A DNA stretch of 64,000 nucleotides from Phlebopus portentosus (Eukaryota > Basidiomycota > Agaricomycetes > Boletales > Boletinellaceae): positions 1 to 64,000 of the forward strand of contig JAYXKI010000022.1 in NCBI GenBank assembly GCA_037892935.1. Reading direction: 5' to 3'. The notes under the pieces are model-generated. The model worked only from the letters and a program-made list of their open reading frames with translations, was not told the origin of the DNA and ran no database searches. How positions within the stretch are numbered: position 1 is the stretch's first letter; the number at the start of each line of letters is the position of its first letter. Shown one piece after another: positions 35,657 to 47,440 of the stretch. A program made the position numbers and the translations under genes.

Positions 35657-36300
35657 CTATTCCATTTTTTGATTTACTTGCTCTGTTTGACCATCTGTTT
35701 GTAGATGATATACTATACTAAGCTTCATCTTAATCTTAAGAGCCTGATTCACCTGTTCTGTAAACCGGCTAGTGAACTGAGGTCCTCTGTTGCTGATTAC
35801 TGTTTTTAGAGTTCCAACCTTACTGTAGATGTAATTGATCATTAAATCCACAGTGGTTATCGAGTTTGCATTTACTGTAGTAGATATAAAAGTCCCCATT
35901 TTAGAGAACCTGTCTACTACCACAAGTATCATATTGTATCCTTTACTCATCGTTAAGAGTCCAGTGACATAGTTCATAGTAATCTCATCATAGGGCTTCA
36001 TTGCTACCTGTAATGATTGCAGGGGTAGTTGCATCTTCCCTTATCGCACTTTCGTCCTTTAGCACACGTCACATGTGTGCACATATTCTTCAATCCATTC
36101 TCTCATCTTCAGCCACCAAACTTGTCATTCCAGTTTGTCGATAGTCTTTTGTATCCCCAGATGTCCTGACACCAGTGTATCATAGCACTATTGTACAATT
36201 TCCTTCTTAATTTCTTCATTTGGTAGGATAACCAATTTATCATCCTTCCACCAATATCCTTCTTCAAATGTTCTGATTGCTGGCTCTTTGAATCATTCAT
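35657..36300 (-). pseudogene. Integrase remnant of element X
   Basis: Recognisable Ty3/gypsy integrase. The zinc-binding part is degraded (LVSGHLGIQKTI, then YVHTCDVC followed by a stop). The core reads MNYVTGLLTMSKGYNMILVV, VDRFSKM, TVISNRGPQFTSRF and HLQTDGQTEQVNQ. In active enzymes the first two catalytic positions (MDxVTGL and SDRGPQF) are Asp; here both are Asn, a G-to-A change, so the enzyme would be dead even where the frame is open. The Glu of QTE is kept. Confidence 0.85.
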
Positions 36301-36419
36301 AAGTATCTCAAATCTTCTCTCCTAGTTCTGAACCCCCTGTAGGCTCAAATACCCATATTGTGTGCATGGGCAGAGCCGATGTTCTAAACAATTTTGAAGG
36401 AAGTAAAATTTGTTCTGGC

Positions 36420-36904
36420 TGGTCCTCTTGGCCCTGTTCATAATCTGGCCTTCTTGATAATGCATCTGCTCATGAATTCTTGATTCCAGATTGATACTCA
36501 ATTCAAAATTGAAATCTACTGAGAAATATTACCCATCTTGCTTGGCGGCTACTTAGCTTCCTAGCTTCCATAAAATACTGGAGATTAGCTTGATCACTGA
36601 TTACTCAAATTTCATGTTTAGCTCCTTCCAAGTGGTGCCTCCAATTGCTCAAAGCCTTGACAATCACTAGTAACTCCTTGTCTATTACTGAATAGTTGTT
36701 CTTGGCATCTCAATAGGTGTTTGACCAATATCCAATGAGATGTAAAATTTTATCATCCCCGACTTGTAAGAGCACGGCTCCCATTATAAAGTTTGATGCA
36801 TTAGTTTCCAGTACAAATTGTTTATCGTGATCAGGTTATACTAGCATAGGTGCAGTGGTAAAAGCTTCCTTGAGTCTCCTAAAGCTCTCTTGTTGTTATT
36901 CTCC
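36420..36904 (-). pseudogene. RNase H remnant of element X
   Basis: Minus-strand translation with stops gives FVLETNASNFIMGAVLLQVG, then YSVIDKELLVIVKALSNWRH, then SDQANLQYFMEARKLSSRQA, the order of a Ty3/gypsy RNase H domain. Repeat Y1 is inserted at its upstream edge, separating it from the reverse transcriptase. Confidence 0.8.
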
Positions 36905-38450
36905 TGTTAGAGGTGTAGGTCCGGGATTACACCGGTTTCGATCCTTTTGCCTAAGCAGCGGTATGTTGTGCAGAGGTGATCTATCTACCCACATTTAGCT
37001 ATACCATGCGGTCCCCTTACTATCCTTCCTAGTTGCAGTCCTGGTAAGGGATGCTTTCAGAGACAAGGTAGAGTAAGAGCAGATTGGGATTTCCAAGAGG
37101 CGTAGTAGTACAAAGCACACAGTGAGTCGTGTTAGGACACTATCACCAGTGTGTTAAGAGGATCGAAAGATGGGGGAAAGAGGGCCTACTTCTAACGCTA
37201 TTTATGCTTTCTAGATAATTCATTTTCCGTCCTATTTCTTACTCATCTTTTCTCCACTTTACTCCACCTTGCTCCACCTTTACATCACTTCCTTTGTCAT
37301 TCTGCTCCACCGAGCGCCACTTTGCTTCAATGTATCTCCACTATGACGGAATTCTGTGGGGTTGCTGACTGAGACAATAGAGGTGCTGCTCCAGTATGGA
37401 AAGCTCCACTGTCAGTGCTCCACTATGACGTCAATTCCATCACCAGGTGAGATTGTAGCTCTTGGTGCAATGTAGGCAGCTCGATATGTGACTCTTCGCT
37501 GTTCGTCTTGTGGTCCAAAGGGTGTAAGCACAACTCGCACATCGGTATTGAGATGTCGGGTTGGTGTAGAGTATAGTCCAATACATACCATGAACTGTAT
37601 GAGTTCTGCTGGGGGATGCAGTTGTGTTCGAGTGACTAGCCATGCTTTGCCTGGGAGTCTAACATCGCGAATGTATTGCCATATCCTTCTTTGGAGTACC
37701 AGTTGTAGTTGCTTGGTGTCCAGGTTCGCATTCCTTGGTAAATAAAGGTTTGCTTGTACTGTAGAGGCTGGACATGAGTTATGCAGCTCTGGCTTGTACC
37801 ATCCTAGTATCCTCCAAGTTATCGGGTCTGCAGCTCGAGGGGTTCGAGTTGTAACAATGAGTTCCTCATGTCGCTTGGGTATTATAGGATTTGGTGGATT
37901 GGCATGTAACGCTTCTTGCATGTGACATTGGACTTCGATTTGGCAGTCACGTGTTTCGCTTGTAGCATGACATACTGTGAAGTATATCTCGTAAAGGACC
38001 ATGTACACTCGGGCACAAGTCTGACAGTGCTGGAATGCCAGTGATGTCTCCATTGGGCTCAGATTAGCCTTTAGACTTTAGACGTTAGGCTTTAGTAGTC
38101 GTGTTCTAGACTTCTTGGGTTTCTAGTAGTTTTGATCGCTTCTTGACTTCTTTTGATCGGGTCGGATCGGGAGTTTGGTCGGCGGTGTTAAGGTGACGGT
38201 CGGTGGTAGTAAATCGGCGGTGGTAATTACCGGTCGGCGGTGTTAAGTAGTCCGCGGAGTTACGTACTTATAGCGTACTTCTCAGGCGCCCATATATTGC
38301 CGTTGATGCCTGTGACCGTTGCCTTGGTCGCATTAACAGTAGTTTGGCTCTAGTGACTGCTAGACTGTTACTAGTCGCATTTGGAATGCTGATCCTGTTG
38401 ATCTGCTGATTGTGTCGATCTTGATGCGAGTTTTTGAGCGGATCCTTTCA
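36905..38450 (-). mobile_element. Repeat Y1: LTR-like element, 1546 bp, TSD tctcc
   Basis: Starts TGTTAGAGGTGTAGG and ends GGATCCTTTCA on the plus strand, with the 5-bp duplication tctcc at 36900-36904 and 38451-38455. TG...CA ends and a 5-bp TSD are those of a solo LTR. A sense ORF of 213 codons lies on the minus strand, and a CATAAATAG box downstream of it (about 37200-37210) fits a U3/R border. No internal domain of a Y retrotransposon is seen in the window. It interrupts element X between RT and RNase H. Confidence 0.85.
37412..38053 (-). CDS. ORF inside LTR Y1, 213 aa, unknown family
   Basis: Open from ATG at 38053 to a stop at 37412. Upstream lies about 400 bp of the LTR and downstream the putative TATA box. 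The protein begins METSLAFQHCQTCARVYMVL, is Cys-rich near the N terminus, and has a central segment ITWRILGWYKPELHNSCPAS and an Arg/Gln-rich LQLVLQRRIWQYIRDVRL. No signal peptide or membrane segment is obvious and I recognise no domain. The copy in Y2 keeps the same reading for about 126 residues and then meets a TGA made by C-to-T change of CGA. Survival of the frame in a CpG-decayed repeat suggests that it was selected until recently, but it may also be chance. Confidence 0.55.
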   Translation of the reverse strand: METSLAFQHCQTCARVYMVLYEIYFTVCHATSETRDCQIEVQCHMQEALHANPPNPIIPKRHEELIVTTRTPRAADPITWRILGWYKPELHNSCPASTVQANLYLPRNANLDTKQLQLVLQRRIWQYIRDVRLPGKAWLVTRTQLHPPAELIQFMVCIGLYSTPTRHLNTDVRVVLTPFGPQDEQRRVTYRAAYIAPRATISPGDGIDVIVEH

Positions 38451-38455
38451 TCTCC

Positions 38456-39330
38456 TCAGGTGAATATCTTCTTGCCAGACATAAGTTCTGTTAATGGCCT
38501 AGCAATCTTGGCAAAGTTTTTGATAAATTTTCAGTAGAAGTTCGCAAAACTGATAAACTTTTAAATATCTTGCTTGCTTAACAAGTCTGGCCATTCCTGA
38601 ACTGCTTTCACCTTGTAGGGATCTATCTGCATACCTGATTGGTTAACCACAAATCCTAAATAGTCAAGTTCCTTCTTGCCAAAGTAGTACTTCTCTAGTT
38701 TGCAGAAGAAGTCTGCTTTCCTTAACCTATACAATACCTCTGCTGGCAGGTCCTAATGTTCCTGTCACATTTCCACATAGACTATAATGTCATCCAAATA
38801 AATGAGTATGCCCTACCCAATCATGTCCTGAAAGAGCTCATTCATTATACATTAGAACATCGCAGGTGCATTCATTAATCCAAACTGCATTACCATTGGC
38901 TGGTATACTTCTATATAAGTCCTAAAGGTGGTATACTTCTCATGTCCTAGGTGTATTTGAATGTTGTTGTACCCACTTTGCAAATCCAGTGTGGAGAACC
39001 ATTTAGCATGCACAAGGTTCATCCAGGAGCATATGTAACAGGGACATTGGCTGATAATCAAGATTGACCACCACATTTAGTCCTCTGTAGTCGATAACAA
39101 TTCTATACTCCAGCTTACCATCTTTCCCTATCATTTTCTTAGCTATAATGAATATTGGTATGCAAGTATTTGCCTTTTCCTCAGCTGATACTTGATTCCC
39201 TACAATACAAATTCATCCTTTTTTCAGATCCTCGCAAATCTATTCTTCTATCACTCACTTTTCAGCAGGAGCAAGTGGATGTACTAGCCCAGGTTTTAGG
39301 AGCTCGATCTTCATGTCCCATTAGCTCGAT
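38456..39330 (-). pseudogene. Reverse transcriptase remnant of element X
   Basis: Readable minus-strand pieces: WFSTLDLQSGYNNIQIHLG, FGLMNAPAMF, the active-site YLDDI at 38789-38800, then the RT-RNase H connection with ELMSGKKIFT just before the Y1 insertion. Stops and frameshifts interrupt all frames. Confidence 0.85.
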
Positions 39331-41159
39331 TTAGATAGCTGTTTAGCAGCTTCCTTATCAAATCTATCTCTAAACTTCCAGATTTATTTTGAAAAATTTC
39401 TTCAAGAGACTTGTTGCTAGCAGGGTCTGCCATCCTTTCATCGAGTGCTTTCTCTTGAGCATACTTTTGAGCTATGCTATTGTACTTGAGAAGGTGTTCT
39501 CTCTGAGATGCAACCTGTCTATGCTCTAGATGGCAGATCTAGTGAGGAGGCTTGGGTTGTCTCTCTCTTCAAGAGACATCCTCCACATACACCAAAGTAG
39601 TGAGCTTGTGCAATCCTAGGGTACCCTTGAACTCCATCTCAGATCCAGCTCTTCTCTCTAGTACTTTTCCTTCCACTTTGGGCAGCTGTATAACTGAGTC
39701 AATAGGTGTGCACTATCAGTGCCTCTTTTGCCTCTGCAAGAGTCCCTGCTCCATCACAGTATAATTCAAAATGAATCTGTTACCTTTATCATTTGATTTT
39801 CCTGTTGGAGCAGGGCCCTACATTTGGTTATCAAACTGTGGTCTTTATGGGCACACTTGAGCTCTTGAAGTTAGCCTACTTGATGATTGCAATATACTAA
39901 CCTTGGCCCTATGCCAATTGAGTAGGACTACCCTCCCTTTGGGGTGGACCACTTTCCTAGACACTAGCCTATCCTTGAATGACATCTCATGTCTAGTCAC
40001 TCCTTGATCTCCCATAGGAGGAGATCTTGCTAGGTGGCTGAACCTAGTACATTTTGTGGCCTTAGCTCCATGGCACTCCTAACCCGAAGTACTTCTGCTT
40101 GTACCTCTGCTTTATATGGTGAAGCTAACCAACTGCTTTTTCACTGCCAGGGTTGAGTCATTGTGGCCCTCGTGCATAGATAGAGGAGTCCACTCTACTC
40201 TAATACTCCTTATGATAGAGTTCGATCCCATACCACTTTCTCCACTCTTCTGTTATCACACCTGAAGTGGATTAGAAGAGTAGTATCCTGGTTTACCTCC
40301 CTTCAGTGGCACACTAGGCTTCTTCCTTCTAGCTATGTCTGATCCTTCAGCATCAATCATCATTTGTGCTTATATTTCTTTCTGCACACTTACTTGTGCT
40401 TCTGGAGTTGTAGGTAATATTGCTTCTCTCAACTTTTCTTAAATCTCTAGGATCTGGAGTTGCACTGCATACATGCCACTATATTCTTTGAAGAGATCAT
40501 TGTATTCAGCATCTTTCTTTATTTCTCTGACCATAATATGATACACCATCTCATCCGCTTCTTTGAGCGTGCTGAAGTTGTGCCAGTTCTGGTCATAATT
40601 TGTTATCATATACTTTTTCCCAACTTGGAAGAACTTTCATCTTCCCTCCTGCTTAACAAAGGAGAGTCTCAGTGGTTCGTACATTGCAGCTTTGAAAGTT
40701 ACAGGCAGTACTATCATTGTTGGGTCTCTTTCTTTGCCTTTGTCTGATGGTACTATCATAGGTTCCTCTTCTTCCTTGGTTTCTTATCCTGAATCAATAT
40801 CACTATAGTAATAGACCCTAGTTTTCTATTCTTCTTCCTTTTTGTCATCTGCATCTCACTCTTGTGGTATATAGTCTAGAATTCTTCACCATCTTCTGCA
40901 CTTTTGGAGTTTCCTTAGGGCTAGAATTAACTGTATAGAATGTAGTCATGCCATTCTATTAAAAGCAATTTCCTTCCTGCCTTTGTAAAGGATTCTCTTG
41001 GTCTAGTCAATAGTTAGCTTATGCTGTTTAAGCCAATCATTTTCTATGAGAAACTTGTCTTCATATGTATCCACCACTATGATGTCCATTAAACCTTTTT
41101 TAATCTCTGTGTCCACTATTGCTCTGACGTTCTGAGTCTATCCACCATGATTAATCAAT

Positions 41160-41300
41160 CCATCGGCATTTCAGATGATATAGTTACCTTCTGCTAGCAC
41201 TGTTCTCAGTCCTAGGCTCTGTACAACTATGGGACTAATAGTAGTGATTGCAGATCCAGAGTCAATCATAGCCAAGAGATTAACCTTTTTCTGTCCCTGA
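41160..41300 (-). pseudogene. Aspartic protease remnant of element X
   Basis: Minus strand reads LAMIDSGSAITTISPIVVQS and LGLRTVLAEGNYII. The DSG catalytic motif is preserved. Confidence 0.75.
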
Positions 41301-41639
41301 ATGATGTCAATAGGTATAGTAGGATAATTGAAATTTAGTCTAGCAATAGTCCATCAGCGCTTTATTTCTTATGTGTCTTTCAAGCCCTCGCTAGTGTCTG
41401 ATGTCGACTGACAGCTCTTCAAAAATCCTCCTCCTTAGAATCCTCCTTAAGAGAATATAAAGCCCATTTCTTATACCTTAGTAACTTTGTCTATTTGTTC
41501 AGTAGTTCTTTCATCTCAGAATCACTGCTAATTCTAACTTCCCAGTATTTTAGGAAGTGACTAGTCTTTCCAGATTGTCTCTTCTGTACCCATCTCTTAT
41601 AGTTGGTTTGGTGTCCACAGCTTCCCTGTTGTTCTTGCC

Positions 41640-44250
41640 CTACATTGTTGCAGTCCCGTGCAAAGTGACCTATTTTATCACATGCCTAGCATACCCTGGA
41701 ATTTTCACCTCAGAAACCCCTAGTAAAGCACCTAGACATGTCAATGTCCATAGGCTCACCTAGAAACTCAGCTGGATAGCAAGCTTCTAGGAGTACTGGC
41801 ATGTACAATATCACTTGCCCATCTTTAAACATAGGGGTGTATTTTCTATTACTGCCTATTACCTTAGCAGCTATAAGACTGGCCTCCAGATTGCTAGCAT
41901 TCTCTTGTCATTGGGTCAGGTCCCAAATAGGGTGGTCTGTATTTGTGAGCAGGGCCTTTAAGATAGCCTGATTGAGTCCTTTCTTATACTTATAAATTAG
42001 TGCTTGATGATCATAATAACTTAGTAATCTCATCCTGATATCATTGAAGGCCCTGTTATACTGCTTCATCTGTGCCTGTTCCTGATAAATCATCCTAATA
42101 TTTTGCTCAGCTTCTTCTTGAAGTCCAAAAATGCCATTATGGTTGAGTGCTAATTCATTCCATAGGTCATCTTTATCATTCTATCCATCTTTCTTGTTGA
42201 CAATAAGCTCATTATTTGCATCTTTCTTGTAGGTGGAGACTAGTTGATTCTTATTCACAGCTCATTTGCCATTGACTCAAGTCTGAGCTTGACCTTACAG
42301 ACATTCCAAAATGATCTTAACCCTCTTTTCTTGGTCACTCGGATGCTTCTCATTCAACCAGCTGATCATTTAGTTCTAAAAGCATTCAAGTGACTCATAA
42401 GGGTTTTTCTTAAACAAAGGATACTTCATGATGTCTTTGTTCAACATAGTGACCTAGACAAACTCAACCAACATTTTTATGGGTATCACTGAAATTTAGT
42501 GCATTTTAACAATACATAGTTTAGTAGCTAAGTTATCCAGTGAGTACCATCTCTGCTTTTCAACTAGCCACCTTACCCTTCCTGTCTGGTCAGTTCTTGG
42601 ACATCTTCCTTTCTCTTGGCAAGCTCCCAGCTCTAAACCAAGGCCTATCTCCTTTCTTCCTAAGCTTCAAGTCTCTCTTTACCACTTTTATGTTTCTTGT
42701 TTTCCTCCTTAGATTTCCAGTCATCATTCACATTGAAGTACTCTTAATCCTTGCTAGTTTGTGCCTCTACATCGTGACCTTGCACCCATACTACCATTAT
42801 CATATTCACCACCCCCTGCACCGGCTATCCAACTACCATATTGGCAGATTGTGGCTGTGCTGAGCAGCTACTAGGATGCAAGATAGAACCATAAATATAG
42901 TCAGAGTCAGGGAAATACTCACTTGTCACCTGGAGTCTCTCTTCTCTCTCCTCTAGTGCTCGAACACTTAGAGTAGGTGATCCTGACGGCGAGTCATAGT
43001 ACAGGTCCTGAATTTTATTCCTCTTAATGTAGTGGCTATTCCATCCCAGTAGCTGAATTGCTCCTTTGATGAGCTCTCCCTGTTCATTCCACATGAACTT
43101 GCATACTCCTATCCTATAGCCCATTGGCACTATATAATCTGTCTCCCATGCTTCCCCAGTATTAGGAGGTGGTCCTTATTTATTGTTGGATGGCCAAGGA
43201 TGCTGTGGTTCAGGTATTACCTCTCTCAGCAAAGCTTCTGCTTGCTGGTCTAGGCTTTCAGGTTGAGTATCTGTAGAGATGTAATCTGGAAGATCTTCTT
43301 TGACTTCAATGCTGCTTTTGACTTCCTGTTTCTCTTGAGCAAGCACAGCAGATGCTACCAGCCCCTCTTGCACAGCTACTTCCTCAGCATAGCCTCTGAA
43401 CACTTCTACTGCTTCCTGTCACATATACTGCAATGACAGTTGTCTATTGCAAATTACTGTAGTTTCTGGTTCCCTGCTCCGGCAGATTATCTTAACTACC
43501 TGATCCACAAATTATTCCTCTGGAGTGCTTATAAGATTTGAGTGATGGATCAGGCCTGACATCTAATCATCATTGGAGTCCAAGCTCACACTTGCAAAGT
43601 GATTAGCTAGACACAGGCCTCTACCTTACAGCAGAGAGTCAGGGCTCAATCTTGCCCCTCCTTGTCTTACTTACTATGTAAGATAGGATTGATGAAGCCA
43701 TCCAATGAATACCTTCCATGACTGAGTACTGGGCTGTGAGTTCTTCTTCCACATTACTGATTCGAGCTCAAATAGCCTCTACCTGTTTAATCAGATAGCT
43801 AGCCTGGATGTGTAGCTGTAGAAAGTCTACACTACACATCCGAATGACCTCTTGCTAGGAGTTGACCATCTGTTAAATGAGAGCTGACTGACTGCCCTGG
43901 ATAGCTGAAGTAACTGCTCCTAGAATTTGAGCCTGCAATAATTCAAATGCAAAGTTGAGTCACACATCACATAGTTTGCCTTCCTGCCTGGCATTTGCAT
44001 TAACTATCTCTGCAACCTGATCTCTGACATGACCTAGAACATGCAATAGAAAGTCCCTAAGCATCTGTCCTTCTACAGTGAGGTTCTCAAAATACTGAGA
44101 GCCCATATCATAGAGTTGAGTGACAGAAGTGGTAAGAGTTTGGAGAGACTGATCAACACTTGTAAGTCTGAGATCGAGATCAATGACAGTGTGTTGGAGA
44201 GCAGAGATAACTTTATTGAGTTGCCTATTAATATCAACCATTCTGTCTAG
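41640..44250 (-). pseudogene. Gag remnant of element X
   Basis: A CCHC zinc knuckle is visible at about 41651-41691 (ACDKIGHFARDC, with the first Cys followed by TAG). Upstream is a decayed capsid region and, at 44241-43960, an open N-terminal stretch beginning MVDINRQLNKVISALQHTV that looks coiled-coil. Short acidic open pieces at 43403-43176 and 43130-42825 belong to the same degraded polyprotein. Confidence 0.65.
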
Positions 44251-45123
44251 ATGTCTACAAAGACTGTTAAGTCATTCTTCATGCAAGCCAGAGTAGATTC
44301 TATACATTCTCCAGGTCCAGGTTGAGGTACTGCCAGTCATTGAGCTTGGAATAGAATTCTCCGACTGGCCTGATGGAGTGAGAAACTTCCTTCTCAGTTT
44401 TGTCATTCCACCTATGTTTATATTATTCCAAGGCTTTGAAGAATGCTAATTCAACCTTGAAGTTGTTGAGCAGCGATGAGTACCAGAGAAAAAAATCAGA
44501 TGAAGCAGAGTGTTAAAAAAAACAACTAGAGACTAGTCCAACCAGCTTGCCACAGTTCCATTAGTGATATAGCAGTTTCGCAAGAGTGTAGTTGCCTAAA
44601 TATACTTGTAAGAGGACTTGGTGGAGGAAATGTGAATGTCTAAGTAGGGTGTATTCGAACAATTTATATTCTTGACATAGAGCAAGTAGTTCTTCTTCAG
44701 TAGGCATTGGACCTCTGAGTGCTTCCTAGTTGACACTATATCCGTTCAACAGGTTGTCCATATGTACAAGTAAGAACTTCCTTCCAACTCTTTCATGTCT
44801 TTCAGTAGTGATTTGAAGCTCCAGGGCAGATAGTATAACTAACTAGTAGGGTTCTAAGGTAGGGGGTGTTTGAGTACTTCTTACCTTGATAGAAGTTTAT
44901 TGTGTGAAATACCAAGTTTACTTCTTCCTCAAATGTATAGAGCACTCTAACAAAACTCTGATAGAGTGTGTAAGCCTGCTTTAGCCATCGGCGATACACT
45001 TATCGATGATTAGCTAACTTATATAACAGGCACAAAAGAAACTCTCCCAGGGCAGAGTAATACTTACTGATCGATAGTGGGTATTGCACTATGAAACAGC
45101 AAGATTAATTATCTCAGAATTGG

Positions 45124-45134
45124 AGCAAAATTAT
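45124..45134 (-). other. Self-complementary primer-binding site of element X
   Basis: Two bases inside the 5' LTR border. On the element's strand it reads ATAATTTTGCT, the exact complement of AGCAAAATTAT in the LTR (45342-45352), which lies about 38 nt after a TTTATTTAAG box. No match to a tRNA 3' end was seen. Confidence 0.6.
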
Positions 45135-45852
45135 AATGTTAGGACTAGCATTTTCAGACAAGGTGGTCAGTCTGAGCATACCAGAACAAGTCCCGGCTTC
45201 CTCCTTCTGACAATGTATAATTGGAGAGTAGAGTAGCGAAGATTAGATGTACTACTAAGAAGCGAGCTATAGGCTCAAGCTTGACCCAGCAGTAGAGCAG
45301 AGTTTCAATCAAAGGGGTACAGCTATGATTGAGAGTATAAAATAATTTTGCTGAGGGACAACACCCCACTCAGCTGGCACCTTAAATAAACTTTCTACTG
45401 AATACTGCCAACTACCGAATACTACTAACCAAGCCTCATCATTAGTCAGAACAACATATTTCAGCAGATGTCATCACCACTGCCTACCACCTGTGTTGCC
45501 ATCAAGTCCTAGCACCCAGTGTTGCTACTGCTTCTAGAGACTAGTAGTACCACTAATCATTTCTTTTCATATTAGGCTGGCTTCTATTTACCTCTATTGC
45601 TTCAAAGCTTATTTTGCACTTCTTTCGATCACTATTTCTATCACATGTTAATCCTGTCTACAAATCCTCCCACGAGAGATTTCTTCTATATGCTGAGATC
45701 TCACTTCTCCAGTGCTCTATTTTCTCGGCTGAGCTTCTGCTGCTAGGCTTCCATCATGGGGCTGATTATGATCTCAGGATTTAGAATCGGCAACCCCTGC
45801 TAATCTTCTAAGGTTAATCTCAGTGGCTGTATAAACTTGGTAGATACCCTTC

Positions 45853-47440
45853 TGTTAGAGGTGTAGGTCTGGAGTTACACCAGTTTCGATCCCTTTGCCT
45901 AAGCAGCAGTATGTTGTGCAGAGGTGATCTATCTACCCACGTTTAGCTGTACCACGTGGTCCCCTTACTGTCCTTCCTAGTTGCAGTCCTGGTAAGGGAT
46001 GCTTTCAGAGACAAGGTAGAGTAAGAGCAGATTGGGATTTCCAAGAGGCGTAGTAGTACAAAGCACACAGTGAGTCGTGTTAGGACACTATCACCAGTGT
46101 ATTAAGACACTTGTCACTATGTGTTAAGAGGATCAAAAGATGAGAAAAAGAGGGCCTACTTCTAACGCTATTTATGCTTTCTAGATAATTTATTTTCCGT
46201 CCTATTTCTTACTCATCTTCTCTCCACTTTACTCCACCTTGCTCCACCTTGCTCCACTTCTCTCTACCATTACATCACTTCCTTCATCATTCTGCTCTGC
46301 TGAGCGCCACTTTGCTCCAATGTATTTCCACTATGATGAAATTCTGTGGGGTTGTTGACTGAGACAATAGAGGTGCTGCTCTAGTATGGAAAGCTCCACT
46401 GTCAGTGCTCCACTATGATGTTGATTCCATCACCAGGTGGGATTGTAGCTCTTGGTGCAATGTAGGCAGCTCGATATGTAACTCTTCGCTGTTCATCTTG
46501 TGGTCCAAAGGGTGTAAGCACAACTCGCACATCGGTATTAAGATGTCGGGTTGGTGTAGTGTATGGTCCAATACATACCATGAACTGTATGAGTTCTGCT
46601 GGGGGATGCAGTTGTGTTCAAGTGACTAGCCATGCTTTGCCTAGGAGTCTAACATCGTGAATGTATTGCCATATCCTTCGTTGGAGTACCAGTTGTAGTT
46701 GCTTGGTGTCCAGGTTCGCATTCCTTGGTAAATAAAGGTTTGCTTGTACTGTAGAGGCTGGACATGAGTTATGCAGCTCTGGCTTGTACCATCCTAGTAT
46801 CTTCCAAGTTATCGGGCCTGCAGCTCGAGGGGTTCGAGTTGTAACAATGAGTTCCTCATGTCGCTTGGGTATTATAGGATTTGGTGGATTAGCATGTAAC
46901 GCTTCTTGCATGTGACATTGGACTTTGATTTGGCAGTCATGCGTTTCACTTGTAGCATGACATACTGTAAAGTATATCTCATAAAGGACCATGTACACTC
47001 AGGCACAAGTCTGACAGTGCTGGAATGCTAGTGATGTCTCCATTGGGATCGGATTAGCCTTTAGACTTTAGACGTTAGGTTTTGGTAGTCGAGTTCTAGA
47101 CTTCTCGGGCTTCTAGTAGTTTTGATCGCTTCTTGACTTCTTTTAATCGGGTCAGATCGGGAGTTTGGTCGGTGGTGTTAAGGTGACGGTCGGCGGTAGT
47201 AAATCGGTGGTGGTAAATACCGGTCGGCGGTGTTAAGTAGTCCACGGGGTTACGTACTTGTGGCGTGCTTCTTAGGTGCCCATATATTACCATTGATGCC
47301 CGTAACCATTGCCTTAGTTGCATTAACAGTAGTTTAGCTCTAGTAACTGCTAGACTGTTACTAGTCACGTTTGGAATGCTGATCCTGTTGATCTGCTGAT
47401 CGTGTTGATCTTGATGTGAGTTTTTGAGCGGATCCTTTCA
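45853..47440 (-). mobile_element. Repeat Y2: LTR-like element, 1588 bp, TSD ccttc
   Basis: Same family as Y1, with TGTTAGAGG and GGATCCTTTCA ends and the duplication ccttc at 45848-45852 and 47441-47445. It interrupts the 5' LTR of element X. Compared with Y1 it has extra bases near 46105 and 46240 and many C:G to T:A changes. Confidence 0.87.
46618..47059 (-). pseudogene. Truncated copy of the Y-family LTR ORF
   Basis: Corresponds to the 213-codon ORF of Y1. The frame is readable (HATSETHDCQIKVQCHMQEA, and on) until a TGA at 46618-46620, where Y1 has CGA. Confidence 0.65.

Noticed and set aside
45120..45136. tRNA primer-binding site for element X or Z
   Set aside because: No TGG-type complement of a tRNA 3' end follows either 5' LTR; the self-complementary match is better.
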